From the NCBI GenBank assembly GCA_002842255.1, contig PHCM01000038.1:1-9682 (forward strand): DNA of 9,682 nt, read 5' to 3'. This stretch comes from Betaproteobacteria bacterium HGW-Betaproteobacteria-2. GTDB lineage: Bacteria > Pseudomonadota > Gammaproteobacteria > Burkholderiales > Methylophilaceae. Both the position numbers and the translations under genes were made by a program. Position 1 is the stretch's first letter; each line of letters opens with the position of its first letter. This document shows positions 1-8,104 of this stretch, piece after piece. A model generated the notes under the pieces. The model was not told where the DNA came from, did no database searches, and saw nothing but the letters and a program-made list of their open reading frames with translations.

Positions 1-1111
1 CGCTCAGCACATAGGTGCCAATCAGAATGCGGCGCTTGACCTCGGCACCGAAACCTTCTGCGCGGGTCTTGCAATACATGTCCATCAGGTCGGTATATTG
101 CGCAGCACGATGGCCGTAGCGCACGCCGTCATAGCGGGAAAGATTACTGGAGGCCTCGGCTGGTGCCAGCACGTAATAGACCGGGATTGAAAGCTTGGTA
201 TTGGGCAGGCTGATATCGACGATCTCTGCGCCCAGCTTGCGATATTGTTCAATCGCATCCTGTACGACCTTGGCAACGGTTGCATCCAGACCTTCAGCGA
301 AAAATTCGCGCGGCAGGCCGACTTTCAGGCCGGCCAGCGGCTGATCACTGGCTTCATGCTTCGCCAGGTCACGGGTGTAGTCTTCCTTGTCGCGCTGCAG
401 GCTGGTGGAATCGCGCTCGTCAAAACCGGTCATGACATTCATCATCAGTGCCATATCCTCACAGGACTTGGCCATCGGCCCGGCCTGGTCCAGCGACGAA
501 GCAAAGGCGATCATGCCGTATCGGGAAACCAGGCCATAGGTCGGCTTCAATCCGGAAAAACCGCAGAGCGAAGCCGGTTGGCGGATGGAGCCACCGGTAT
601 CGGTGCCGGTTGCCGCCGCGCACAAACGCGCTGCCACTGCCGCGGCGCTGCCGCCGGAACTGCCGCCAGGCACACGGCTTCGATCCCAGGGATTCTTGAC
701 GCCGCCGAAATAGGAAGTCTCGTTGGACGAGCCCATGGCGAATTCATCCATGTTGGTCTTGCCCAGATTGACCGCACCGGCCGCATCGAAACGTTCGATC
801 ACGCCAGCGTCGTAAGGTCCGATGAAATTTTCCAGCATGCGGGAACCGCAAGTGGTTTTCCAGCCTTTGGCGACGAAAATATCTTTCTGTGCAATGGGAA
901 TGCCGGTCAACGGCTCGGCCTTGCCCTGCGCGATACGCTGGTCGGCCGCCACGGCCTGAGCTAAAGATTTCTCAGCATCCACCGTGATATAGGCATTGAG
1001 TTCGGCATTGTGCTGCGCGATGCGGTCAAGGAATTCCTGCGTCATCTCGACACTGGAAATCTGTTTGCTGGCAAGCATCGCCCCCAGCTGTTTAAGGCTA
1101 CTGTTGATCAT
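1..1111 (-). CDS. gatA: Glutamyl/aspartyl-tRNA amidotransferase subunit A, N-terminal 370 codons (3' end outside window)
   Basis: GatA is the glutaminase subunit of GatCAB. It releases ammonia from Gln or Asn to convert Glu-tRNA(Gln) and/or Asp-tRNA(Asn) into the correct aminoacyl-tRNA in the cytoplasm. Read on the minus strand, the frame is open from ATG at 1111 to the window edge, giving 370 codons of a family usually about 485 residues long. The amidase-signature Ser-cisSer-Lys triad is visible: Lys76 in [10 protein letters not shown], Ser151 in the GGSSGGS loop, and the nucleophile Ser175 in [13 protein letters not shown]. These sit at a constant offset of three from Staphylococcus GatA Lys79/Ser154/Ser178 (numbering from memory). 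Other family stretches are [13 protein letters not shown] and [13 protein letters not shown]. The start lies 10 bp after the gatC stop and has no strong Shine-Dalgarno sequence, so translation may be coupled to gatC. gatB probably follows beyond the left edge. Confidence 0.97.
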   Translation of the reverse strand, partial: MINSSLKQLGAMLASKQISSVEMTQEFLDRIAQHNAELNAYITVDAEKSLAQAVAADQRIAQGKAEPLTGIPIAQKDIFVAKGWKTTCGSRMLENFIGPYDAGVIERFDAAGAVNLGKTNMDEFAMGSSNETSYFGGVKNPWDRSRVPGGSSGGSAAAVAARLCAAATGTDTGGSIRQPASLCGFSGLKPTYGLVSRYGMIAFASSLDQAGPMAKSCEDMALMMNVMTGFDERDSTSLQRDKEDYTRDLAKHEASDQPLAGLKVGLPREFFAEGLDATVAKVVQDAIEQYRKLGAEIVDISLPNTKLSIPVYYVLAPAEASSNLSRYDGVRYGHRAAQYTDLMDMYCKTRAEGFGAEVKRRILIGTYVLS

Positions 1112-1121
1112 GATTCAGGGA

Positions 1122-1409
1122 CTATTCGATGACTTTAGGGACGAGATACAGGCCGTTCTCGGTGGCCGGCGCGATCTTCTGGAATTCTTCACGCTGGTTG
1201 GTTTTGGTGACGACATCCTCGCGCAGGCGTTGGGTCACATCCTGCGAATGCGACATGGGCGTAATACCGGTGGTATCAACAGCCTGCATTTGCTCGATCA
1301 GCTCCAGAATGCCTGACAATTTCTGCAGAGTTTCCTCGGCTTCAGCATCGCTGATTTCGATACGCGCCAGATGTGCGATACGCTTAACATCGGTGGTGCT
1401 TAATGACAT
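1122..1409 (-). CDS. gatC: Glutamyl/aspartyl-tRNA amidotransferase subunit C
   Basis: GatC is the small subunit that wraps around the GatA-GatB interface and stabilises the amidotransferase. The 95-residue product is complete and of normal family length. It carries the expected landmarks: the N-terminal helix with HLARIEIS (residues 13-20), the [11 protein letters not shown] helix followed by [11 protein letters not shown] (31-55), RLREDVV (61-67), and the C-terminal [10 protein letters not shown] (86-95). The ATG at 1409 is preceded on the minus strand by a GGGG-type Shine-Dalgarno sequence about 7 nt away. It is the first gene of the leftward operon and is divergent from mreB. Presence of GatCAB implies that the organism makes Gln-tRNA(Gln) and/or Asn-tRNA(Asn) by the indirect route; this window cannot say which. 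Confidence 0.97.
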   Translation of the reverse strand: MSLSTTDVKRIAHLARIEISDAEAEETLQKLSGILELIEQMQAVDTTGITPMSHSQDVTQRLREDVVTKTNQREEFQKIAPATENGLYLVPKVIE

Positions 1410-1483
1410 GATTGCACCCCGCTGAATAGTTTCATTCCTGATTCCATTGGTAATTTCATTTGAATCTTAATTTTCAATACGAT

Positions 1484-1503
1484 ATCGGGTATTATAGCCC
1501 GAT
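1484..1503. repeat. 6-bp dyad symmetry centred on the gatC -10 box
   Basis: ATCGGG (1484-1489) and CCCGAT (1498-1503) are perfect inverted copies flanking 8 nt that contain the TATAAT of the predicted gatC promoter. The geometry suits a small repressor operator or simply a chance dyad. No known regulator consensus was recognised. Confidence 0.4.
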
Positions 1504-1519
1504 TTGTTGCGCTTCTTAA
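1491..1519 (-). promoter_or_regulatory. Predicted sigma70-type promoter for gatCA
   Basis: On the minus strand a perfect TATAAT -10 (plus-strand ATTATA, 1491-1496) is preceded by a TTAAGA -35 (plus-strand 1514-1519), which matches four of six consensus positions at the optimal 17-bp spacing. Transcription would begin near 1484, leaving a leader of about 75 nt before the gatC ATG at 1409. This is the best promoter match in the divergent spacer. It has not been mapped experimentally. Confidence 0.6.
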
Positions 1520-1546
1520 GCATCAGACTTGTTTATACTTAAGCGC
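1509..1546. repeat. Imperfect inverted repeat with two CTTAAG palindromes in the gatC-mreB spacer
   Basis: GCGCTTCTTAAG (1509-1520) is mirrored by CTTAAGCGC (1538-1546), matching except for a 3-nt insertion in the left arm. Equivalently, two CTTAAG palindromes (1515-1520 and 1538-1543) sit 23 bp apart, start to start. The left arm covers the gatC -35 and the right arm runs into the likely mreB -10. This suggests, without proof, a regulatory site acting on both promoters. Confidence 0.4.
1530..1539 (+). promoter_or_regulatory. Candidate -10 region of the mreB promoter
   Basis: TATACT (1534-1539) matches five of six positions of the -10 consensus. It is preceded by TG at 1530-1531, one base further away than in a canonical extended -10. 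No convincing -35 lies 16-18 bp upstream. A start near 1546 would give a leader of about 40 nt before the mreB ATG at 1587. It is the best plus-strand candidate in the spacer, but weak. Confidence 0.35.
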
Positions 1547-1553
1547 AGAATAA

Positions 1554-2644
<1,091 letters not shown>

Positions 2645-2658
2645 TTTTAACACAACCA

Positions 2659-2693
2659 ACAGGCCGCTATTGCTTCACGCGGCTTGTTTTTTT
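2659..2693 (+). terminator. Intrinsic terminator/attenuator between mreB and mreC
   Basis: ACAGGCCGC (2659-2667) pairs with GCGGCTTGT (2679-2687) to form a 9-bp stem with one G-U wobble and an 11-nt loop. A run of seven T starts at 2687. This is a textbook Rho-independent terminator. It lies 28 bp after the mreB stop and 19 bp before the mreC start, so it should end much of the mreB transcript while allowing partial read-through. Confidence 0.85.
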
Positions 2694-2712
2694 CTGAAAG
2701 CAATCAGGCACC

Positions 2713-3693
2713 ATGCCTCGCGCTCTGGAACCTCAGCAAACACCGGCATTTTTTGTTCGCGGCCCGAGTCCTCTTGCCCGGCTGGTGTTCTTTTCCGCGC
2801 TGTCACTGGCACTGATTGCCACTGATTCACGCCTGCATTACCTGACCGAAGTACGCCAGGGGTTCATTGCCCTGCTGCATCCGCTGCAGGTTGTCGCCAA
2901 CGCCCCGTTCAATCTCTACCGTACCAGCGCTGAATACCTGACGGCGCACAACACACTGGTGGAAACCAATCGCCAACTGAGCGAGCAAGCGCTGCATGAC
3001 GGCGCCAAGTTGCAGCGCCTGAATGAACTGGAGGTCGAAAACGAACATCTGCGCAGCCTGCTGGGGGCCTCGCAGATCATCGCCCAGCCAGCCCGGCTGG
3101 GTGAGGTTTTGCACATGGGACGCGACCCTTTTACACAGAAAATGATGGTCAATCTGGGTAGCCGCCAAAACATCAAGCCAGGGCAGGCCGTGGTTGATGG
3201 CGATGGTGTCATCGGCCAGGTGACCCGTGTCTACCCCTTCTCCAGCGAAGTGACCCTCATCACCGACAAGGAGCTATCGATCCCGATCCAGATCGAACGC
3301 AACGGCCTGCGTGCCATCGCCTTCGGCGCCGGTGTCGACAATGTGCTGGACCTGCCTTATCTGCCGGTCAACGTCGATATCCAGATCGGCGACCGCCTGA
3401 TCACTTCAGGCATTGATGGTGTCTATCCGGTCGGTCTCGCGGTTGCCGAGGTCACGAACATTGAACGCAACCCGGATTCACCATTCGCTCAAATCACCTC
3501 AAAACCCGTAGCAGGCATCAAGAACCACCGCCAAGTGCTGTTGATCAGCATCCCTGAAATCGAATCGGCACTGGGCACGGTCATCAACAATACTGACGGT
3601 TCTACAAAAGCCGGGAAGCCGGCCGAGAAGATCAGCCCAGTCACAACTTCACCAGCAGGATCTGGCAGCCAGAATGTCAACCGTCAGCCTTAA
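2713..3693 (+). CDS. mreC: Rod shape-determining protein MreC
   Basis: MreC is a bitopic inner-membrane protein whose periplasmic domain binds and activates PBP2 in the elongasome. The 326-residue sequence shows a short cytoplasmic N-terminus, one membrane segment at about 23-37 (LVFFSALSLALIA), and a likely coiled coil at about 72-118 with heptad-like Leu and Glu/Asn residues (LNELEVENEHLRSLLG). The paired beta-barrel core spans about 125-281 and includes VNLGSRQNIKPGQAVVDGDGVIGQV and DRLITSGIDGVYPVGLAV. The last 40 or so residues are Ser/Thr/Pro/Gly-rich and probably disordered. The Shine-Dalgarno sequence is weak (CAGG at 2705-2708). The gene follows the terminator and ends inside mreD with a 20-nt overlap. 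Confidence 0.98.
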   Translation: MPRALEPQQTPAFFVRGPSPLARLVFFSALSLALIATDSRLHYLTEVRQGFIALLHPLQVVANAPFNLYRTSAEYLTAHNTLVETNRQLSEQALHDGAKLQRLNELEVENEHLRSLLGASQIIAQPARLGEVLHMGRDPFTQKMMVNLGSRQNIKPGQAVVDGDGVIGQVTRVYPFSSEVTLITDKELSIPIQIERNGLRAIAFGAGVDNVLDLPYLPVNVDIQIGDRLITSGIDGVYPVGLAVAEVTNIERNPDSPFAQITSKPVAGIKNHRQVLLISIPEIESALGTVINNTDGSTKAGKPAEKISPVTTSPAGSGSQNVNRQP

Positions 3694-4153
3694 ACACGTC
3701 TACGCCTCCATGCTGCTGGCGATGCTGTTCCAGTTGCTTCCCTGGGAGGGATTGGCGCTGGAATTGCTGCCGGACTTCATGCTGCTGACTGTCATCTATT
3801 GGCTGCTACGCGCGCCGCACCTGTGTCATATCGGCACCGCCTGGTTTGCCGGACTCTTGATCGACCTGGCGACCGGCGGACTGTTCGGCCAGTACGCGCT
3901 GGCTTATGCAATGACCGCTTTTCTCGCCGTCAGCTATCAACGCAGACTGGCCCTGTTCAACATCTGGCAACAAACCGCCTATGTCTTTTTTCTGCTGCTG
4001 CTTACCCAGACCACGGCCATAGTGCTCAAATTGTTCGGCGGGAACGATTTTCCCGGCTGGGATTACTACCTGCACAGTCTGAGCGGCATTCTGCTCTGGC
4101 TGGCCATCATCTTCTCACCCATTGGTGTAGAAGCACCTCCGCACAAGAGTTAA
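3674..4153 (+). CDS. mreD: Rod shape-determining membrane protein MreD
   Basis: MreD is the small polytopic inner-membrane partner of MreC and helps set PBP2-RodA activity. The 159-residue protein is almost entirely hydrophobic, with about five or six membrane segments (roughly 8-24, 34-46, 53-68, 72-87, 100-120 and 134-149). Family landmarks are LLPDFMLLTVIYWLL (31-45) and GLLIDLATGGLFGQYALAY (60-78). The ATG at 3674 lies inside the end of mreC with a 20-nt overlap. AGGA at 3657-3660 is the only visible ribosome site and is rather distant, so translational coupling to mreC is likely. PBP2 follows after 15 bp. Confidence 0.96.
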   Translation: MSTVSLKHVYASMLLAMLFQLLPWEGLALELLPDFMLLTVIYWLLRAPHLCHIGTAWFAGLLIDLATGGLFGQYALAYAMTAFLAVSYQRRLALFNIWQQTAYVFFLLLLTQTTAIVLKLFGGNDFPGWDYYLHSLSGILLWLAIIFSPIGVEAPPHKS

Positions 4154-4168
4154 GGGCAAGCTGGCAGC

Positions 4169-6106
4169 ATGAACGTACGTTCCGAGCTGAAAAACTACCG
4201 GCAGGAAAGTTACTATTTCCGCATACGCCTCGCGGTTGCCGCGGCGTTCGTGCTGTTCTGTTTCGGCATCCTGGCTGCACGCCTGTTCTACCTGCAGATG
4301 GCAAAACACGAGCACTATCACACGCTGGCCGAGAACAACCGCATTTCGCTGGTCCCCATCGTGCCGAATCGCGGCCTGATATTCGACAAGAATGGTGTGG
4401 TGCTGGCCCACAACTTTTTTGTCTATACGCTGGAAATCACACCGGCCCGCGTAAAGGATGTCGAGGAAACCATCAACCAGCTCAGCGAACTGGTGGAAAT
4501 CGGCACCCTGGACCGCAAACGTTTCAAGAAGATACTCTCCGAAAGCCAGGAATTTGAAAGCGTGCCGCTGAGGACACACCTGAACGAAGCTGAAGCTGCG
4601 CGTTTTGCTGTCAATCGCTACCGTTTCCCCGGTGTTGAGATCAAATCGCGACTTTTCAGACACTATCCGCAAGGCGCGCTCGGTTCCCATCTGGTTGGTT
4701 ATATCGGCCGCATCAACGACAAGGATCTGATCAACCTGAAGGAATCCGGCGAGCTTTCCAATTACAAGGGCTCCGACCACATCGGCAAAAGCGGGCTGGA
4801 GGAATATTACGAAAGCATCCTGCACGGCAAGACCGGTTTCAAGCAGGTGGAGACCGATTCCGGCGGCCATGCCGTGCGCGTACTTTCGAGCACACCGCCC
4901 GTACCGGGCGACAACCTCATCCTCTCAGTGGACAGCAAGCTGCAGAAAATCGGCGAGGATGCGTTCGGCGACAGGCGTGGAGCAATGGTCGCGATCCAGC
5001 CGAAAACCGGCGAGGTACTGGCCTATGTCAGCATGCCGACTTTCGACTCCAATCTGTTCGTCGGCGGCATCGACACCGAAAACTGGAAGGCACTCAACGA
5101 GTCGCTGGACAAACCTTTAATCAACCGTCCATTACGCGGCATCTACCCGCCGGGTTCAACCTTCAAGCCTTTCATAGCGCTAGCCGGACTGGAGGCAGGC
5201 AGACGCGCGCCGCCATTCAGCATCAACGATCCCGGCTTTTTCACGCTGCCCGGCAACACCCACCGCTACCGCGACTGGAAACCACAAGGCCACGGTGTAG
5301 TGGACATGCGCAAGGCCATCACTATCTCCTGCGACACCTTCTTCTACGGGCTCGCGCATGAAATGGGCATCCATGCCATGACTGACTTCGTCCGGCATTT
5401 CGGCTTCGGCCAAAGATCCGGCATCGATATCAGTGGCGAACTTGAAGGCTTGCTACCAACCCCGGAATGGAAAAAACGACGCTGGAACCAGCCTTGGTAT
5501 CCCGGCGAAACGGTAATTTTCGGCATCGGTCAAGGTTACATGCTGGCAACTCCCATGCAACTGGCTCAGGCAACAGCCATCTTCGCCAACAATGGTGTCG
5601 CCATGAAGCCGCACCTGGTCACCGGCATACAGGAAGCCAGCTCGGGGGCCATCCGCACGGTGGAGCAGGTAGTGACTGACAGAATAGAGCTGAAGCCGGA
5701 AAACGTCGAAATCGTCAGAAAGGGCATGGAAGATGTGACCCTGCCCGGCGGCACCGCCGTCGCGGTCGGCGCTGGCGCACCTTACACGGTCGCCGCCAAA
5801 ACCGGCACGGCGCAGGTAGTCGGTATCAAGCAGGGCGAAAAATATGATGCCAGCAAGCTGGATGAACGCCACCGCGACCACGCCCTGTTCATCGCCTATG
5901 CGCCAGCCGACGATCCGCAGATCGCATTGGCCATCATCGTCGAGAATGGCGGTAGCGGAGGGTCGGTCGCCGGACCGATCGCACGCAAGGTGATGGACTA
6001 CTATCTGCTCGGCAAGGAGCCTGCCGAAAGCCCGCCGATAAACCCAATCGCCTTGCCGGAAGCCGCGATCGCACCGGCAACCACCGAGGAACACGCCCAT
6101 GATTGA
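4169..6106 (+). CDS. mrdA: Peptidoglycan D,D-transpeptidase PBP2 (class B, elongation-specific)
   Basis: PBP2 cross-links new glycan strands during side-wall elongation, in complex with the polymerase RodA. The 645-residue protein has one membrane anchor at about 20-41, then the pedestal domain with RGLIFDKNGVVLA (68-80) and HYPQGALGSHLVGYIGRIN (165-183). The transpeptidase domain follows. Its active-site motifs are complete: Ser330-T-F-Lys333 in YPPGSTFKP, Ser387-C-D389, and Lys544-T-G-T547. Catalytic Ser330 has the same number as in E. coli PBP2. Asp354, Asp369, His375 and Cys388 match the spacing of the zinc site described for Acinetobacter PBP2. The C-terminal 30 or so residues are Pro/Ala-rich. 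It is preceded by AAGGG at 4152-4156 and overlaps rodA by 8 nt. It is the expected target of mecillinam-type beta-lactams. Confidence 0.98.
   Translation: MNVRSELKNYRQESYYFRIRLAVAAAFVLFCFGILAARLFYLQMAKHEHYHTLAENNRISLVPIVPNRGLIFDKNGVVLAHNFFVYTLEITPARVKDVEETINQLSELVEIGTLDRKRFKKILSESQEFESVPLRTHLNEAEAARFAVNRYRFPGVEIKSRLFRHYPQGALGSHLVGYIGRINDKDLINLKESGELSNYKGSDHIGKSGLEEYYESILHGKTGFKQVETDSGGHAVRVLSSTPPVPGDNLILSVDSKLQKIGEDAFGDRRGAMVAIQPKTGEVLAYVSMPTFDSNLFVGGIDTENWKALNESLDKPLINRPLRGIYPPGSTFKPFIALAGLEAGRRAPPFSINDPGFFTLPGNTHRYRDWKPQGHGVVDMRKAITISCDTFFYGLAHEMGIHAMTDFVRHFGFGQRSGIDISGELEGLLPTPEWKKRRWNQPWYPGETVIFGIGQGYMLATPMQLAQATAIFANNGVAMKPHLVTGIQEASSGAIRTVEQVVTDRIELKPENVEIVRKGMEDVTLPGGTAVAVGAGAPYTVAAKTGTAQVVGIKQGEKYDASKLDERHRDHALFIAYAPADDPQIALAIIVENGGSGGSVAGPIARKVMDYYLLGKEPAESPPINPIALPEAAIAPATTEEHAHD
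6086..6091 (+). promoter_or_regulatory. Strong ribosome binding site for rodA inside mrdA
   Basis: GAGGAA lies 7 nt before the rodA ATG at 6099 and within the last codons of mrdA. It is one of the strongest Shine-Dalgarno sequences in the window. It supports the overlapping rodA start and suggests robust initiation of rodA in addition to any coupling. Confidence 0.7.
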
Positions 6107-7193
6107 TCGTATCTACAAAGGCCTGGTCAGGCATATCGACGGCTTCCTCATGGGCTGCCTGCTACTGACCCTGTTGCTGGGACTCTTCGTGCTGTACAGC
6201 GCATCAGGCGAAAGCAGTGCCAGAATGTTTGCGCAACTGACCAATATCTCCGTCGCACTGCTTGTCATGTGGCTGGCCGCCAACATTCCGCCGCAGCATT
6301 TGGAACGTATCGCACTGCCGCTCTATCTGCTCGGCGTTCTACTATTACTCGGCGTCGCGCTATTTGGCGAGATCACCAACGGCGCCCGCCGCTGGCTTGA
6401 CCTGGGCGTTGCCAGAATCCAGCCCTCAGAGCTCATGAAGATCGCTGTGCCCATGATGCTGGCCTGGTATTTTGCCAAGCGAGAGGAATCCCTGCGACTA
6501 ACGGACTATGCGATTGCCGCCATATTCCTCGCCATTCCTGCCGCCTTCATCCTGAAACAACCGGACCTGGGTACAACCTTGCTGATCCTCGGATCCGGTA
6601 TTTTCGTCATCTATCTTGCCGGTTTCAGCTGGAAACTGATTATCGCCATGGCAGTTGGCGCCGCTGCGCTCGCCCCTTTACTCTGGACCATGCTGCACGA
6701 CTACCAGCGGCGGCGCATCATCATCCTCTTCGACCCGCATCAGGACCCTCTTGGAGCAGGCTATCACACCATACAAGCCAATATCGCCATCGGCTCCGGC
6801 GGACTGGCGGGCAAAGGCTGGCTCAATGGCACGCAATCGCAACTGGACTTCATCCCGGAACGCACCACCGACTTCATCCTCGCCGTGTTCGGTGAAGAAT
6901 TCGGCCTGCTCGGAAACCTTTTGCTGCTATTGCTGTTCACACTCATCATCGGTCGAGGTCTGGTGATTGCGGCACAAGCACAAAGCACCTTCTGTCGTTT
7001 GCTGGCAGGCAGCATCAGCCTGACATTTTTCACCTATGCTTTCGTCAACATCGGCATGGTCAGCGGTATCCTGCCCGTGGTTGGCGTACCGCTGCCGCTG
7101 ATCAGTTATGGCGGCACTTCTCTGGTGACACTGATGCTGGGTTTCGGTATTTTAATGAGCATTCAAACCCATAAAAAACTGGTGGCGACATGA
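6099..7193 (+). CDS. rodA: Peptidoglycan glycosyltransferase RodA (SEDS family)
   Basis: RodA is the SEDS-family polymerase that builds glycan chains from lipid II in the elongasome, working with PBP2. The 364-residue protein is strongly hydrophobic with about ten membrane segments and is of normal length. SEDS signatures are present: GARRWLDLG followed by QPSELMKIA (95-116), QPDLGTTLLIL (154-164), the large periplasmic loop FDPHQDPLGAGYH (211-223), GSGGLAGKGWLNGTQSQLDFIPERTTDF (232-259), and the C-terminal VVGVPLPLISYGGTS (327-341). Asp258 in ERTTDF corresponds to the catalytic Asp262 of E. coli RodA. The start overlaps mrdA by 8 nt, and the stop overlaps the rlpA start as ATGA. Both are consistent with coordinated PBP2-RodA production. 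Confidence 0.98.
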   Translation: MIDRIYKGLVRHIDGFLMGCLLLTLLLGLFVLYSASGESSARMFAQLTNISVALLVMWLAANIPPQHLERIALPLYLLGVLLLLGVALFGEITNGARRWLDLGVARIQPSELMKIAVPMMLAWYFAKREESLRLTDYAIAAIFLAIPAAFILKQPDLGTTLLILGSGIFVIYLAGFSWKLIIAMAVGAAALAPLLWTMLHDYQRRRIIILFDPHQDPLGAGYHTIQANIAIGSGGLAGKGWLNGTQSQLDFIPERTTDFILAVFGEEFGLLGNLLLLLLFTLIIGRGLVIAAQAQSTFCRLLAGSISLTFFTYAFVNIGMVSGILPVVGVPLPLISYGGTSLVTLMLGFGILMSIQTHKKLVAT

Positions 7194-8086
7194 TGAAAAT
7201 CTTGCATACACTAACTATCATCCTCTTCAGCCTGCTGCTCGGCGCCTGCGGCAGCACCAGCGTCAAACCGGAGCGACCCGCCAGCCCCACAGCCCCAACC
7301 AGCAAACCCGGCACTGGCGGCGGCTATTATCTCGATGACGGCCCCGGCGAGATATCGCAGGCCGAACTTGAACGTATCCCCGATGCGGTTCCACGGGCAG
7401 AACCCCTGCGCGCAGCCAACAGTCGCCCCTATACCGCGCTCGGCCGGCAATACGTGCCGATGAGTGAGTACCGCCCCTACAAGCAACGCGGCATCGCCTC
7501 CTGGTATGGCAAACGCTACCACGGCAACCAGACTGCCAGCGGCGAACGTTACGACATGTATGCCATGACCGCCGCGCACACCACACTGCCCATCCCCAGT
7601 TATGTGCGTGTCACCAATCCGGATAACGGCCGTTCGGTGATATTGCGTGTCAACGACCGCGGTCCTTTTCTGCACGACCGGCTGATCGACGTCTCCTATG
7701 TCGCCGCCCACAAACTCGGCATCGTCGGCAAAGGCAGCGGCGTGGTCGATGTCGAATGGATAGACACCCGGCCCGAGACCATGGCGCGCGCTGCACCCCC
7801 CCAACCAAGCGCTCCGAACAATACGACTGCCAGCATCAGCGGCGTCTATGTGCAGGTCGGAGCTTTCAAATCCCGCGAAAATGCCGACCGGTTGCGAGAG
7901 AGCCTGCAAAACCGGAATCTGGCCGTCACCGCTGACGGCAGGAATGTGCCCATCCAGAACTGGTATAATGAGGACACCTATCGCGTCAGGCTAGGTCCCT
8001 ATCAGAATCGTTCCGAGGCAGATCTGGCCGCCAGCAGAATCAACCAGAGCATAGGCACCAACGCCATTGTTGTTTTCCAAAACTAA
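7190..8086 (+). CDS. rlpA: RlpA: septal ring/outer-membrane lytic transglycosylase lipoprotein with SPOR domain
   Basis: RlpA family members cleave peptidoglycan strands that lack stem peptides, typically at the septum. The 298-residue product begins with a lipoprotein signal ending in lipobox LLGAC, with Cys20 as the lipidated residue; the following Gly favours outer-membrane sorting. A Pro/Ala/Thr-rich linker leads to the double-psi beta-barrel domain (about 100-190), containing GIASWYGKRYHGNQTASGERYDMYAMTAAH and VNDRGPF. The putative catalytic Glu119, His130 and Asp156 align with Glu120, His131 and Asp157 of Pseudomonas RlpA (from memory). A second disordered linker (about 195-215) precedes a C-terminal SPOR domain (about 217-298), which binds denuded glycan. 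The ATG at 7190 overlaps the rodA stop; the adjacent ATG at 7193 is an alternative start. A run of seven C lies in the second linker. Confidence 0.95.
   Translation: MMKILHTLTIILFSLLLGACGSTSVKPERPASPTAPTSKPGTGGGYYLDDGPGEISQAELERIPDAVPRAEPLRAANSRPYTALGRQYVPMSEYRPYKQRGIASWYGKRYHGNQTASGERYDMYAMTAAHTTLPIPSYVRVTNPDNGRSVILRVNDRGPFLHDRLIDVSYVAAHKLGIVGKGSGVVDVEWIDTRPETMARAAPPQPSAPNNTTASISGVYVQVGAFKSRENADRLRESLQNRNLAVTADGRNVPIQNWYNEDTYRVRLGPYQNRSEADLAASRINQSIGTNAIVVFQN
7961..7969 (+). promoter_or_regulatory. Candidate extended -10 promoter inside rlpA, upstream of dacA
   Basis: TGGTATAAT is a perfect TGn-TATAAT extended -10. It lies inside the SPOR-domain coding region, about 135 nt upstream of the dacA ATG. 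The -35 region at normal spacing is poor, which extended -10 promoters tolerate. It could give dacA and dat expression independent of the rod genes. The same bases encode Trp-Tyr-Asn, so chance is possible. Confidence 0.35.
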
Positions 8087-8104
8087 TCCGTTAAAGATTC
8101 GAAC

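Noticed and set aside
245..964. Plus-strand open frame of 239 codons opposite gatA
   Set aside because: It is the complement of an intact, highly conserved gatA reading frame. Its predicted sequence has no recognisable domain, and GC-biased codon use in the real gene explains the lack of stops.
3799..4557. Plus-strand open frame of 252 codons spanning the mreD/mrdA junction
   Set aside because: It is out of frame with both genes, which are each complete and recognisable. The translation is Arg/His/Pro-rich, typical of a frame shadow.
4115..4870. Minus-strand open frame of 251 codons opposite the mreD end and mrdA start
   Set aside because: It overlaps the PBP2 anchor and pedestal domain on the other strand and has no recognisable features. 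It is treated as a shadow.
7211..7909. Minus-strand open frame of 232 codons opposite rlpA
   Set aside because: It is antisense to the lipobox, double-psi barrel and linker of rlpA. The Ala/Gly-rich translation has no motifs.
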